Origin: Brachypterus glaber
Taxonomy: Eukaryota; Arthropoda; Insecta; Coleoptera; Kateretidae
NCBI GenBank assembly: GCA_958510825.1
Contig: OY294047.1
Location: 39,199,229 to 39,263,228, forward strand
DNA: 64,000 nt
Direction of reading: 5' to 3'
Shown: piece after piece, positions 12,131-24,775 of the stretch
How positions within the stretch are numbered: the first letter of the stretch is position 1
Layout: each line of letters starts with the position of its first letter
Made by a program: the position numbers and the translations under genes
The notes under the pieces: model-generated
Seen by the model: the letters and a program-made list of their open reading frames with translations, nothing else
Databases searched by the model: none
Told to the model about the DNA's origin: nothing

Positions 12131-13005
12131 GAGGAAAGTCGCCTAATTTCGGATACCATTTACAATGTATTCAACATTTAATACTCGGTATTACTTTTTG
12201 ATATTTTTTTTATATAACCAGATACAACTTATTATAGCGAACCATGATTTATTATAAAGGCAATTTTATTACAGTTTATTTTTTCCAAAAAACACGGTTA
12301 AAAAAAATCAGCGCATTTTTGTGCATTCGAAAAAGGGCTCCTAATTTCGGACATATCCGAAAAAATTTTTGCTTATGCTTGTTATTCCTTCACATTTAAG
12401 ACGTAATTTAATCATTAAGCGATTTTCTACGAAATACTATAGGAACTATAATTTTAGATTCCCAATTTCGAATATCTTAGTATCTTAGGTAATTTTCGTT
12501 TTTTTAAAATTGTTTATCTTAGTTTGTTGTATCATTATAAAAATAATAATTAATGGTTGGTTATCCTGAATAATAATTACCTTGCGGATATCCGAAATTG
12601 GGAATCAAATGCACAAAAATGGTCTATCCGAAATTAGGCAACTTTCTGCTTTTTAGATTAGAAATTTGTAGAATGTTTACGTTTTCAAATTGCTTAATTA
12701 TGAATAGTGGATCAACTTAACTAACATCATAACTTACCCAAGACAGAATCACGAACTTTTATAAGATTATTTATAAAATAAACAAGCATAATAATGCAAC
12801 TGAGCACAAAACTGCCATTTGCAATATAAACGATTTGTGCTGCCATTTAAAGGGGAGAAGCTCTACCGTTATCATATTACAGGACGGATTTAGTTTCACT
12901 TTTGGCTTCACATAAAAGTAGGTTTCTGTTTACCTTTGCAGACAGTATCTTAAATACACTACTATCCGAAATTTGGAAACCATCCGAAATTAGGCGCATT
13001 TCCTC
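12131..13005. mobile_element. TA-flanked element with CCTAATTTCGGAT ends, 875 bp
   Basis: The left end GAGGAAAGTCGCCTAATTTC and the right end GAAATTAGGCGCATTTCCTC form inverted repeats of about 24 bp with two mismatches, flanked by TA on both sides (12129-12130 and 13006-13007). The sub-motif TCCGAAATT, in either orientation, recurs inside at about 12342, 12591, 12628 and 12964, as subterminal binding-site repeats would. The TA duplication suggests a Tc1/mariner-type mobiliser. There is no transposase frame, so it is non-autonomous. Confidence 0.85.
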
Positions 13006-13007
13006 TA

Positions 13008-14658
13008 GTAATGTTTTATGAAGTATTTTATTTAACTGGAAAAGCTAAGTCAAATATTATGGTAATAAAGGTAGAATTTTGAACAACTACTTTTAAATAC
13101 CATAATAAAAGGAATAGCGCATTAAGCATAATAACACTAATTAATGAACAAATTTAAAAACTAGCAAATAACAATGCAAAAGTGCTGCTGATTACTGACA
13201 TTTTAAAAGTTTTATGAGATCCATGAAGGTTGGTCTTAAACTCCTTTCAGTATAATTTCAATAACTAGGTCGCATTTTAAATTTAACTTTTGTCACTGAG
13301 AAAAAACAGTGGCTTATTTTTAGCACTACTAATTAATACGTATTGCCAGATAAGAACGAAATTAATTAATTTTCTATTAAACATATTGTTAACAACAAAA
13401 CAATCCTGTTGTCTAGCTTTTTTTGGAAAGAAATGCTTAGGTTAACGCATGTTACGCAGAATATGTGCAAATTCTATCCAAGTTCTAGTTATATCAAATA
13501 ACTTAGTTTAATTTTAACCATATCCTCCTAACTTTAATTTATGCCTTAAGTTTGTAACCATAGTAACATATTTGCATTTTGCTACGAAGTTGTATGCGAT
13601 GTATAGTTTGACTTCTAAGTTCCTCCCATTCTATACAAAGAATCCGTTTTCCAAATGTTTCCTTTCCTGCAAATCTCATAGGTCGTAAAACATTCCCAAA
13701 GTGCGTGAGACTTTCGGAAATGCAATTCGGCAACGACGTTAAAACGGGAATCATTAAGGGAAATGGGCACTCCAAAAAAATTAGAAGAACCATTTTAAAG
13801 GAAAACGAGATGAACTCTAGTCAAATTTCAATGAAACAATTTAAGTGACTAAATTATTTACAAAAAGGAACGAAATAAGGTTTAAAATTAACAGGCCCAA
13901 AATACTAAGAAATCTAATTTTTATCTAAAGGATTAGTAACACCAAACCTTGGAAACATTAAAGAAAAACGTTTATTTCTTTGAAAATCATATCCAAAATG
14001 GCGGAGTTTTACTTGAAAATGTTAATTTTTTGTATCAAATAAAAGCCATTTTGATTAATTATTGATTAATAACCTGCTAGCAGTGAAAAACATTGTTTTT
14101 ACAATGCCACAAATTTTATTCCTCATGGTGCTATTATTAATGATCTCAAAAAAGAAGTTAGTGATTTTAATGTCTTAAACTTCTTCTTTTGATTGTGGCG
14201 ACTAATCCCCTTAAAACACCAAATTAATTCCGAGAAGGGAAAAACGGTTTCTCTTTTCGATGTTCGGGTGGAGTTAGTTTGTGTTTTGTTAATGAAATGC
14301 CAAACACCCACCTGATTACAATTGCATGTACTGTCTCGTTTATATTCAGAACAATTCTTTACTTCAATCTTCTTAATCAGTAAGAGGCAATAGAATAGAA
14401 ATCCTTAATGGAAAATATATTCGGTAAAAAATTAACAAACAACGATCGACAGGCGCGAACGCCTATTCAAAATTCATGAAAAAATTTCTACCAGTGTACT
14501 CCATCGAGATTGCACTGATATCCATTTTTATTTTGAAGATTTATTGAGCAGAAAAATATTGTGGTTTTAAAAACTGTAAAGCTCAGTCTTCCACAGGATA
14601 AAATACCATAAATAACTATTATTTTTTTTAAGACTTACGTAAAGATATATTTGTTAAA
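13008..14658. other. No confirmed gene
   Basis: AT-rich, with a slightly GC-richer patch at 13560-13800 that carries an 84-codon minus-strand frame of no recognised family. A 62-codon minus frame at 14123-14311 is likewise unmatched. Neither has a neighbouring exon-like signal that I trust. Confidence 0.35.
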
Positions 14659-15393
14659 CAGGGTAAACAGGGTAACTGGCATGCCAAAATTTAAGAGGTG
14701 ATTCTAGATCCAAAAATATAAAAAAAGTTCCTATAAAGGTTGGTCCGGAAATGAGCCCTAAGGGATCTAGGGCCCTTTAAAATTGTAATAAAAATAAGGT
14801 TTTTAATTAATAACTCGGGTACCGTTTAAGCTAGAGCGGCGAGCTTTTGCATGTATACTAGTATTAATAAGGGCAATAAGTTTATGTTAATTTATTTTTT
14901 TAATTTATCCAGAGGCGTGCCCAGACGGACAAAATATATGAGGCTTAAAACATTTTTGCCCCAAACTTTTCTATGTGTATGTTTTTTGGATTTGTTGTAA
15001 AAAATATAGATTTCTAGAGTAAAAATACATATAAAATATCATATAGTGTAACACTGTAGGAGCAACCGTTATCAAAAAAAAATGCAATTAAGAGGAAGTA
15101 ACATTTTGTGCCACCAAAAACGTTACTTTTTAAAAGGCTATTACTCCTTTAATATTAAATTTAGGTGTTTTGGTGTATAATACTTTTTTGCTCAGTTTTA
15201 AATGAAGAATCACCCTGCAGCATTAAAATTTTATTGGTGCTTTTTTTTGTTCCCCATTCAATACGTCATCTTCGAAGGCTCGTAGCTCCCTTAGGGCTCA
15301 TTTTCGGACCAACCTTTATAGAAACTTTTTTTCATATTTTTGGATGTAGAATCACCTCTTAAATTTCGGTACGCGAGTTCTGGAACAGGCTGT
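14659..15393. mobile_element. Family A element, copy 2
   Basis: The arms (about 14685-14770 and 15265-15370) are the family A blocks: AAGAGGTGATTCTAGATCCA then GGTTGGTCCGGAAATGAGCC on the left, and the inverse on the right, ending ACAGGCTGTATAC. The interior shares AGAGGCGTGCCCAGACGGAC (about 14912) and TGCCCCAAACTT with copies 1 and 3. The outermost bases are degraded, with CAGGGTAAACAGGG at the left. No transposase frame is present. Confidence 0.8.
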
Positions 15394-16520
15394 ATACATA
15401 CATGTATATGTAACATATTACACGATGTGAAGTTTAAAGTTAGTGATACAACTACTAGTTTTTTTCCTGAAGGGTTTGAGTGTTTAAAGCATAATGGAAT
15501 AAACTACTTTGTTGTGTTAATACAAACGAAAGCCACCATATAATTTTATTTTACAAAAACCCAGTCATTATAAAATGAATCGTGACAAAAGATCTCTTAA
15601 TATCCAATAATAATAATAATAATTTTGTTTATCATAATTTAATTTAGCGCATTATTAATTTAAAGTGGTAAAAGTGTTGGAATAATCGTAAAATATCAAC
15701 GAGCGTGTAATTGTATATTACCATGACGATTAATTAATAATAAAATTTTATTATCAATTAAAATTAATATAAACAAGAGACCTGCAGGTTAGTTGATATA
15801 ATCTCAAATCACGTTACACTAGTTTTAATGATTTTCATGCATTTGTTGTACCAGTTTTTATATCAAGCAGTTTCTACTACAGTTTTTATATTCTTAGTAT
15901 GTGTTCTGGTTCTTAGTTACTACTTTATCTACAAACGATAATAAATAATATAATCTTCCTAAAACAACTTGCTACACCGCATGAAACATATTATATAAGC
16001 TCATGGGCTCATTGACAAGTTTAAAATTGAAAAATTCTATAAATTAATAAAAAATAACTATAAAATATTTAAAAAAAACGCACCTTGCCCAATCGGCAAA
16101 CATAACCTAATTCATGTCACTGAAAATGCATATTTTTAATTTGTAACCTAATTTATTAATTGTGTAATGTCCTTAGTGTTATTTATGACCAGAATGTTAA
16201 AGATGTCCCATTATATGTATTTAAGTCCGTAGATGCTATATCTATTATAGCGAAACCGCGGTCACACTAATTGTTTTCAACAATAAAATTAACGTGAAGT
16301 CGATTATAAGCTTTTTTTAATTATTTTATAAAAAAATAAATTAAAAAAGTAAATATTAATTTTTGGACAATAAGTTTACAGATCTAAATTGGGTCATTTT
16401 TATTTGTAAACTTTCTTTTGCAAAAAATGCCATTTACCAAGAAATTTTCGCCGATGGTGTTTTTTATCAACTTCTAATTGCTTTACAAAAAAAGATTTTT
16501 TTTTTGGAGGGGAGCTTTTA
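15394..16520. other. No gene; TAA microsatellite at 15606-15622
   Basis: AT-rich sequence with a short (TAA)n run. A 61-codon frame at 16363-16548 runs into the next element and is not credible. Confidence 0.4.
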
Positions 16521-16926
16521 TTGCGTCTGTCTATATTTGATGCGCTGATTTCGCAACCTTTTTTCGTTTTTCTCGATCAGCTCGTTTTTTTTCAAAAAAA
16601 TCTCACATGTGTATTAGTGGTGCCTATAAAAATCAGATATCTTTAGTATTTATATAAAATGTAGCGAAAAAATACGAAAAAATGTAGTTTTTCGAATTTA
16701 GAAGCCAATAAAAAAAACGAATAAAGATATTTGAAATCCGCTTTTTTTGGCCTAGAGCCCTATTAATAGGGAACCAATGCAGCTCAAAAAAATTGAACCT
16801 TAATTATTTTTTTTACTACAACTATAAGCAAAAAAACCACTGTGCTTTATATCTCGAAAAAACGAGCTGATCGAGAAAAACGAAAAAAGGTTCCAAAATC
16901 AGAACATCAAAATAGTCAGATGCGAC
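16521..16926. mobile_element. Inverted-repeat element with about 80-bp arms
   Basis: The left arm (16521-16603) has TTGCGTCTGTCTAT, GCTGATTTCGCAACC and CTCGATCAGCTCGTTTTTTT. The right arm (about 16846-16926) is its reverse complement with scattered changes (AAAACGAGCTGATCGAGAAA, GGTTCCAAAATCAGAAC, GTCAGATGCGACT). The interior is AT-rich and non-coding. The target duplication is unclear. Confidence 0.75.
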
Positions 16927-16994
16927 TAAAATGGTGTAGGCAAATTTTTGAGTGATGAACAGTGTAATGATGACAAAAGTCCAAATGAGTGATA

Positions 16995-17046
16995 CAAACT
17001 CCAGTTATTTATTTCAGTACAAAGTAACAAAAATAATTGGAGTTTG
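16995..17046. repeat. Hairpin, about 15-bp stem
   Basis: CAAACTCCAGTTATT pairs with AATAATTGGAGTTTG with one wobble or mismatch around a loop of about 22 nt. It sits 70 bp right of the inverted-repeat element and may be a separate small foldback. Confidence 0.55.
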
Positions 17047-17935
17047 TTTGGGCAGAATTAACTAGATAAAAAAATTTAAAATCGAATTTTTGGAGATACG
17101 AGGTTAATAAGTTAACACAATGCAAACACTGAACAAAATGTTAGGGATCTTTCCTATTTTTGTTTACCAGTAAAATATCTGTCTGAATTTTTAAAAATCT
17201 ACCTAGATCCAGAACTGCATGTTAGAAGGCAATGGTGTGTGTAAAAACGCTTAAAGAATTCTATGCATTGCGGTTTTGAATCATAGAAATAGTTGATGAT
17301 TAAACATGTCGTTAAAGAAATCTTTATTAATAATCTCGGGTATTTCTAAGCAACAAAAAATTTGCATTTTTACTCGGGGAATTCGTAGAATACTATTTGC
17401 AAATATTCGCAGGTAATAAACGTGAGAAACGTCACTAGAAACAGTAAGTAGCAGGAAAATATTTCCTGCTTTTTTTCTGTAACGATTAACACTCATATAT
17501 TATGGAGAATTATCAACGAATGAATCTAAGATATGGTGCTTTCTATGTGGTAATGGCCTTTATATCGGTCAGCATTTAAAATTAGAATTATAATTTTTAA
17601 TTTGTATTACAGATGTAACAACAAATGCCAACAACTTAAGGTTTTAGTAAAAAGTACAAAAAGGGAAATTATTAAATTCACAGCATAAAGCTCAAAATAA
17701 AGCCTATTTCTAATTAGAGTTAAAAATAATTATTTTATAGCAAATTTAATTAAATTGTTTTTATTATTAACAAAAGAGTATAATATAGTTTGCCATCAAA
17801 ATTGTGGTTAAGTTTCATTAAGAAAAATCAGTTATATAATTTAAGTTTATAAACAAGAATTAAAATAACCATTTAAATTTGTTTAAACATGGCTGGAGAG
17901 AAAAGCTAGAAGTAATTTCAGGGGTAATATCATAA

Positions 17936-18100
17936 GTGATACTAGGTTTGGTATCGGTGGTTTTTTACATAAATTTTACGAATATTAATCCCAATGACGA
18001 AAATGCAACGACTGCTTTAGCAGGAGTTGCATTTTCCAAAAATTGGGATTAATCTGAGTAAAATTTGAAAAAAAAACACCGGTACCTAACCTTGTATCAC
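17936..18100. mobile_element. Foldback MITE, 165 bp
   Basis: The left end GTGATACTAGGTTTGGTATC and the right end GGTACCTAACCTTGTATCAC are inverted repeats. Pairing continues inward through ATTAATCCCAAT/ATTGGGATTAAT to the core GAAAATGCAACGACTGCTTTA / AGCAGGAGTTGCATTTTC. Nearly the whole element can fold into one stem. Confidence 0.85.
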
Positions 18101-18737
18101 GAATTGATATTTAGGGAGAGAATATAATTTATATTTAATACACATACCTCTTAATTATAACGTATTAATCCACAAATAAATTACATTTTATAAATTAAAA
18201 AGCAAACAATAAGCACGATTTTAGATTAGAGAAAAGAGGGGTAAAAAAAACCATCATAGGGGTAAGGTATTTTCACTTATCAGTACAGCATACTACATAT
18301 ATATAAATTGTATTCTCATTTAAATAACAATTTTACAACAGCTACATGTTTGTTCATATTAGTTGACATGTCAAAGTCAAAGTAACATTGACTTATACCA
18401 TTGAATAAAACACCAATAAAATAACTACGTTTTAAAAGAAGCTTTGCAACAAGCATCATAGGTTATACAGTTTATTTAAAACGCTAAAAATTATTAACGA
18501 CCCCTGTATTTTTATAAGAGATAATAATAATAATAATAATCACATGTGCAAGGTGGATTTCTTTGAGTTAAAACGCGTTTTATAATAGTTTTAAACACGA
18601 TCATTACTAAATCACGCGAACAATGCGAATTTGAGCAAAAAATATATCTCTCTTGCAATAATTCCTGGTAAGAAAACAAGTACCCATTAAAATGACGGAT
18701 GACTGACAGGCTAAGAACAAAATCAAAATGCACATAC

Positions 18738-18790
18738 CTTCGCATACCCCCTCGGCCCCTCGCTAGCCCCTCCCGCGCTCCAGTCCGAGA
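18738..18790 (-). other. Candidate micro-exon, GC-rich
   Basis: On the minus strand a 53-nt GC-rich segment is bounded upstream by a T-rich tract ending CATTGCAG and downstream by AAG/GTATGTG, matching insect acceptor and donor consensus. One frame is open across it and would encode an Arg/Gly-rich peptide (RTGAREGLARGRGG). The composition contrasts strongly with the surrounding AT-rich DNA. Nothing else ties it to a gene, so it could be chance or a non-coding exon. Confidence 0.25.
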
Positions 18791-19033
18791 CTGCAATGTT
18801 GCGAACAATTCAAGAAAATCGAGAATGTGCCCTGAATTAAATTACCACTTAAACACTGATCAAAGTAGACCAAAGGAAATAAACACAAATATAAACTAAA
18901 GCTGGAAAGTTTATTAAAGAAGAAACAAATTTTTAATGTTCTTCAGAAGCCTAATCAGGTATTACAAGTTGTAATTATTTGGAAAACTAGTGACCAAAAA
19001 TTCAAGTTTTATTTTTCTTTAATATAGTATGTG

Positions 19034-19418
19034 TTTGGGTCATTATCAAATATAGTTAAAAAAAAATAAAAATATAAAGGTTGTTTTTTGAAATTTTATT
19101 GCTTTTGTGAAAGAATAAAAAAAGGATTCTTAGACTAATATGTATTTAAAACCTTTAGCAAACCCCAGCATAAATAAAAAAGTAAAAAAAATTGTTGCAA
19201 TGCGATTTTCTAGTAACTCACCTCTTAATTTTATGACACTCAGTGTTACAGATCAGTTTGCCATTAAAATTAAATTTTTTGTTACCTTTTTATTTATGCT
19301 ATGCTAAAGGGTTTAAAACATATTAGTCCAAGAATGCTTACTCTTTTATAAAAGCAATAAAAGTCCAAAAAACTACCTTTATGAAAAATATTTGTTTAAC
19401 CATATTTGATGACCCAAT
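19034..19418. mobile_element. Large foldback element, arms about 180 bp
   Basis: The left arm runs from TTGGGTCATTATCAAATAT through AATATGTATTTAAAACC and AGCATAAATAAAAAAGTAA. The right arm is its reverse complement with indels, ending CATATTTGATGACCCAA. The centre is near 19225. It has no coding sequence and resembles other long-arm MITEs in this window. Confidence 0.85.
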
Positions 19419-19522
19419 CTGAGTATTAAAAGTTTATTCCAGGATTTAATTTTAATTTTTGCTAAATACTGGGTCCTAAATTAGGCCGTCTAATGAATTC
19501 CATTGTACAGGATTACAATATA

Positions 19523-20232
19523 CAGTGCGGTCCAAAAGTCATCTCCTCCCCTTTTAGCTTTTGAACGAGTTGAGATATCGACTTAAAATTTAAAACTCTT
19601 AAACAAGACAACTTAAACTATCTTTTAGCATATATTTGATATTTTTAGCTCTTAAAATGTGGGCAGGGGGCATGGGGAGACATTTTTTTAAATGGAAAGT
19701 GGGGTCGTGTGATACATCATTTTAAAGCTTATAAAATTCTCTATTTAAACTAACATTTTAAAAATTTTAAAAAATGTTTTTTAAGGTTTTGATTTTTCAA
19801 TTTTTTGTGCTAAAACATTCGATTTTTTAAGTTTTTTTTTATAAATTTTTATTTATGTCAATTAAAATTAGTTTAAAAGTATAATTAACATTTTTTTATG
19901 ATGAAATTAGGCATTTTTAAAAAATTATTTGTTTTTTTTTAGAGGAATTTTGACATTAATACCTATTTCCAACCCCATTTTAAACCCATTTTTTTTTTTA
20001 ATTTAAAAATATGTAGGTAAATGGAGAATTTTATAAGCTTTAAAATGATGTATTACACGACCCCCCTTTCCATTTAAAAAATATGCCCCCCTGTTCCACA
20101 TTTTAAGAGCTGAAAGTATTAAATATATGCTAAAAGATAGTTTAAGTTGTCTTATTTAAAAGTTCCAAATTTGAAGTCGATATCTCAACTGGTTCAAAAG
20201 TTAAGAGGGGGGGTGACTTTTGGACCGCTCTG
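19523..20232. mobile_element. Tc1-like non-autonomous element (family B), 710 bp
   Basis: The ends read CAGTGCGGTCCAAAAGTCA and, inverted, CAGAGCGGTCCAAAAGTCA, with TA on both sides. This is close in form to Tc1/mariner termini. The terminal inverted repeats are about 210 bp long (19523-19745 and 20025-20232) and share GAGATATCGACTT, GATACATCATTTTAAAGCTT and TTTCCATTTAAAA. The middle is T/A-rich with no transposase. Decayed relatives lie at 43785-44307 and 51733-51926. Confidence 0.88.
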
Positions 20233-20234
20233 TA

Positions 20235-23041
20235 TATTTATAGCCTGTTTAAAAATTAAAAACACATATCTAAGCGAATAAAACGTTCACAGTATAAATA
20301 AATTAAAAAAATGTTACTACGGCCTTTGGTGTACTTAGAACAGAACAACTTACCTATTGTATCGACTGCAAGAATACTCCTACGCTCTATACGAGCTCGG
20401 TTTACTCACCTAAAACAAAATAAACAAAATATTAGTTACACACATCCTGAATTATACGGTCAATTATAAACTATAAACTACAGAGCAGGTCTTAATAACC
20501 TGCATACATCTAGCGTGCCAAATATTACGAATTACCAGCCAATTCTCCAACTCACTTGAATTAAACTCAAATATATTAGTGAATAAATGTAAATGTGAAC
20601 AAATTATTCTATTCTAAATTGTACTATTTTAGGTCGATATATAACGTATAATCATAATCAGTATGTCCTTTATCTAATGTGTTTAAATAGGAAAGTACGA
20701 TTTTGTTGTACTGGACCAACATTTATGGTGATTTGATGTTATAAAATAAGATTTTCTTATGTTTTCTACATATTTAACCCAAGTTTTAAGGCAAATTTCT
20801 TAGTTTTGAACAAAGCAGTGTTTCCTTTAGATTGTTTTTGGGTAGAAACAAAAATTTACTAACTAAAGACTGCGATTTTGCCAACTTTTTATTCAAGATT
20901 GCAATTTCTTCAACTTTTGCCAATGACTAACAATTTCCTTTTTTTTACATTTCGACGAAAAGTTAATGATAAAAAAAATCGTCAGCTCAATTTTTTCTAC
21001 TGGAGATAGATTTTCGTGATTCGAGAGTAGTTGGGGGCCCCTTTTTATATTTATTTTAATAATTATAATTATTAATTGATAAACATACCTATTGGTTTAA
21101 AATTTTAAATAGTTCAGGGAAAACGTATAATTATAATTTATACTGTCATCAAATTGGCTGGCAAAGAAAATTACAAGGGGAACCAAACTTTGTATTAATT
21201 ACTTTAAATGGCTACGTCTTGAGCTTTAAGGTTAAACATGAGAGATCAAACCCTATTACTCTAGTGAAATTAGCAAAATGACCTCAATAAATCCACATAA
21301 AAAACTGTAACCCAAGAGTTAAGTAAATTGATCCTTTTGGTGGGTGATTCCATTCGATCCTAATTTAATTTAGTCGTGCCTTTTTAAAATTCTAAACAAA
21401 AACCTAATCTACTTAACTAAACATGAATAATCCAAAAAGAGAGAGTTTTGTTTGCATAGATTTATCACCATTTAAATAAATAGCGAAAAGAGGTTCACGT
21501 GACTTATATATGACCTTCTGGTTGGTTAAAATCGCTGGGGAGGGTCGGTAAAAGATAAGACAACTGGAAAATTGGATAGATTGTATGGGTTGAGATTGAA
21601 TTCAATGAGTTTATTTAATCAAGTCGAATGTAGAGTGGGAAGGAACTTTTCTGATAACAAAAGCTTTATTAGATATGTGTGCTTTCTTGTTTAACCCGAA
21701 AAAAGCTTCCCTCTTTTCTAAGGGTTTCCAGAAAAAAAGGAAAAGCTGCTGTAAGGATTAATTAAGGAAATTGGTTATTGGCCGGTCATTTTAATGAAAC
21801 GAAATCACTTACTCGATTGGCCATAATTCATGGGCTTACTTGACCAAACATATTGAATAGCTTGTACTCTGCGACTTGATTTATATATTTATTAAACTTT
21901 AAGAGAGAACCTCTTATATAATACAGAGAAGAAATAGATCATTAAGATATAATTTCTTGTACTGAAAAAAAAATCATTGTTCTTTAATGCAATTTTTTAT
22001 TAAGTTTTAGTTTTTTAACTAAAAGTAAACGTACATTTCTACTTCTCCTTTTTGGCTTTTGATTTTTTATTTCAGTCATAAAGGTTACATGGTGGTTAAA
22101 TCAGTGACTAGAAATAGTGAGGGCAGATTATAAAGACCAAGGACCATAATTTTAAGGAAAAGCATAACTTTTTCTTGCAAAAAACATATATTTTATTTAA
22201 GGATCGGTTGTCATGTAAAAAAAAACATTGGAGCTGCTTGAATAGTTGTCACTGACTTGTTAGAAACAAAAGTGAAGTTATCTTGTGATACATCTAGAAT
22301 GCGTCCTAACATTGCGATATCCACTTGATTACACAAAATATTTAAAGTTATTCAGATACTTTTGACAATGCCAAACTGTAAAAACAAACGGCTTGAACAT
22401 CTGTTAAAGTTGTTGTCGTGCTACAGGCTTTGAAGTTATGTTTAGCTTTTGCGCTAATTTCTGGGTGGAGTGTGGTTAGAGGAAGAAAATCAGTTAATGC
22501 ATTTTTTGCTGCACAATAATAGCGATTATAAATATTGTTGATTAGGGGTAAAAATAATTTACATAATTAAATTTCAATTATAAATTCATACATTCAAGTC
22601 ATAAATAGTTTCTAATTAAATTATACATAATTGTGTTACATCGTTCGTTATAGCGTTGCATGCTTCTACATCGTCGCCAAGGATTGTTTCAGGCAAATAA
22701 AAGTATTTTCGAATTAAAATGTGCTTCACATTTTTTGCGCACAACTAGCTCATTATAACGAGTAATAACGACCTTAGGGGAGAATATAGAAAAAAGTACT
22801 AAGGATTTTTTTTTAGTTACATAACTGTAAATCATTTGGATATAATGATATAATAATATAAATAAAACTTTCAATATCATTCAATGAGTAATAATCATAT
22901 ACTCTAAATTATTTTATAACCGCTTAAAAGGTGAGTTTACCCAGTTTTATTTAATTTTTAATTTTTTATGGCATTTACCCTTGATTGGTAATGGTAAAAT
23001 ATTAAGAAATATACCAATACCAATCAAAGATAGAGTTTTAG
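20235..23041. other. No gene seen over about 2.8 kb
   Basis: AT-rich unique-looking sequence. Slightly GC-richer patches lie at about 20330-20410 and 21480-21800 without open frames of note. A 63-codon minus frame at 22689-22880 is not credible. No inverted or tandem repeat was found by eye. Confidence 0.4.
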
Positions 23042-23090
23042 CCTAAAAATTTATTGTAGATAAATACCATATAGGTTGCCAAACTTTGAA

Positions 23091-23551
23091 TGTAATTTTC
23101 TGGTTTGTAAAAAAAACTCGGATTTTTTGGCAGGTTTTAATGCGTCACTTTATTATATCGCTAACGTTTCTCCCCTCTTTGGGGGCTTTATCAAAGCTGA
23201 AAGATAACAACTATTGTTAATAATAATGATAATATATAACAAAAATATTTTTTTGACTGTATTGAATCACATTTTCAGGTAAAATATGTAAATTTCTTAC
23301 CTAAAAATTATGTGAGCGTAGTTATATATATTATAAAATTGAACATGATGGACAAGGAACCTTTTACAACATAAAAATAAATATTACATTACAATATAAG
23401 AATTGGTTTACACCATGTCGAAAAATTTGTAGGTTAAAAGCGTCGTTCCCAGTAAAAAACATGTAACATGTGGGCCGAACCCAACATTAGTCAATTCTCT
23501 GTGGTAACATCGGTCGGAATCCGAGTTTTTTTTACAAACCAGAAAATTACA
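23091..23551. mobile_element. Element with perfect 34-bp terminal inverted repeats
   Basis: Positions 23091-23124 (TGTAATTTTCTGGTTTGTAA then AAAAAACTCGGATT) and 23518-23551 are exact reverse complements. The interior carries a hammerhead-like relic on the minus strand (about 23150-23200). The 12-mer CCTAAAAATTTA occurs at 23042 and again at 23552, so the true boundary may lie slightly outside the 34-bp repeats. No coding region. Confidence 0.8.
23150..23200 (-). ncRNA. Decayed hammerhead-ribozyme-like motif
   Basis: The minus strand reads TTTGATAA, then a stem-II-like GCCCCC-AAAGA-GGGGA, then GAAACGTTAGCG. In a hammerhead this would be CUGAUGA / stem II / GAAA with stem III ACG(UUAG)CGU. Three conserved positions differ: C3 is T, G8 is A, and U16.1 is A. 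No convincing stem I is seen. If it was ever a ribozyme it is now inactive; chance resemblance is possible. Confidence 0.3.
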
Positions 23552-23564
23552 CCTAAAAATTTAT

Positions 23565-24645
23565 ATTTTTTAAGTAATTTTAATGTTTGTTAAACAATAA
23601 AACTGTGTCTGTCGTTGTACCAATTGGTAAATTTCTAAAAACTGAAAAATGAGAGCTGATTTCTTAAAAAAACAAAACTAGGTAAATTTCTCCTTTAATG
23701 TTAAGAATATTCATTTTAACTATTTTTGAAGAAAATCTTCAATAAAATTATTTTGTTCTGGTCACGTTATATTAAATTTTTGGTACATATTGCCCAATCT
23801 CTCCTATAACAAGAAACTTTTTAAAACTGCCCAACTTTTTTATTATTTACCTAGCAGTAAAAAATCACCACCAGCAAAGTTTTATTGGGTTCTCGTTTTA
23901 CATAAATACTACACATATGTTATGAAGTAAAGGCTTAAGCCACTATTTTATTGCCTACCTTTCAACATGTAAATCTTACTTATTTATTCCAACTGCAATT
24001 TATTATTCTATATCAGGATTTATCGTAGGAATATTTTAATTTTGTAAAACACTGTTAATAATTAATGTTGCAAAAAGTTTATAAGAACTATGCAATATTT
24101 CAGGTATGTATAATATATTTTTTCTACGATGTAAGCAAATACACACACTTTTCAAACACAGAATGAATCCATTCTTGCTCTAGATATGGTATGAATATTC
24201 CGTATTAAGTGTTAGAATGAGCACATGTAGTGCCATCTCTTGTTTATAAAAGTAAAGAAAACTGTAGCGAAATTAGCAAAAATGTATATATTTTACCATG
24301 AAATAATGAATAAGTTAATGCAATTTAAAGTTTCGCGTTAAAATTACATAAAATTTATTAGTTTTTCTTAATATTTGACTAGTTTTTTATCAATTTAGTT
24401 CAAAAAATTAAAACTGCTCTATCTATTGTTAAATATTCAAACCTGATATATGTCACAACAATCTGACATAACCTTCAATTTTTGCATTATAATTTGTAAA
24501 TATGTGCTAAAATTAAATAAAAATATTTTTTAACTACTGATTTGATAAAATTATTAAATAACATTAATTGTTTTATCGACCCACAAAAAACATTGTTTTT
24601 AACCTTAAAAGCCAAACAGTGTTTCATATTTGCAGTCCAAGAAAA
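23565..24645. other. No gene seen
   Basis: AT-rich unique sequence without repeats or recognisable frames; the 70-codon minus frame at 24487-24699 overlaps the next foldback. Confidence 0.4.
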
Positions 24646-24649
24646 AGTA

Positions 24650-24775
24650 TAGTCTACAACACGTATGGAATAGTCATTCCGCGCTCGCGAGACCGTCATA
24701 CTCGCCTGCCGGCTCGTATGAATAACTTTCCGCTCGCGCGTAATATTGTCTATTCCATACTAGTTATAGAATATA
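24650..24775. mobile_element. Foldback MITE with GC-rich core
   Basis: GTATGGAATAGTCATT on the left pairs with GTCTATTCCATAC on the right, followed inward by CGCGCTCGCGAG versus CGCTCGCGCG and TCATACTCGCC versus GGCTCGTATGA. The whole segment of about 126 bp folds on itself. Overlapping 70- and 90-codon frames on opposite strands here are by-products. Confidence 0.65.
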
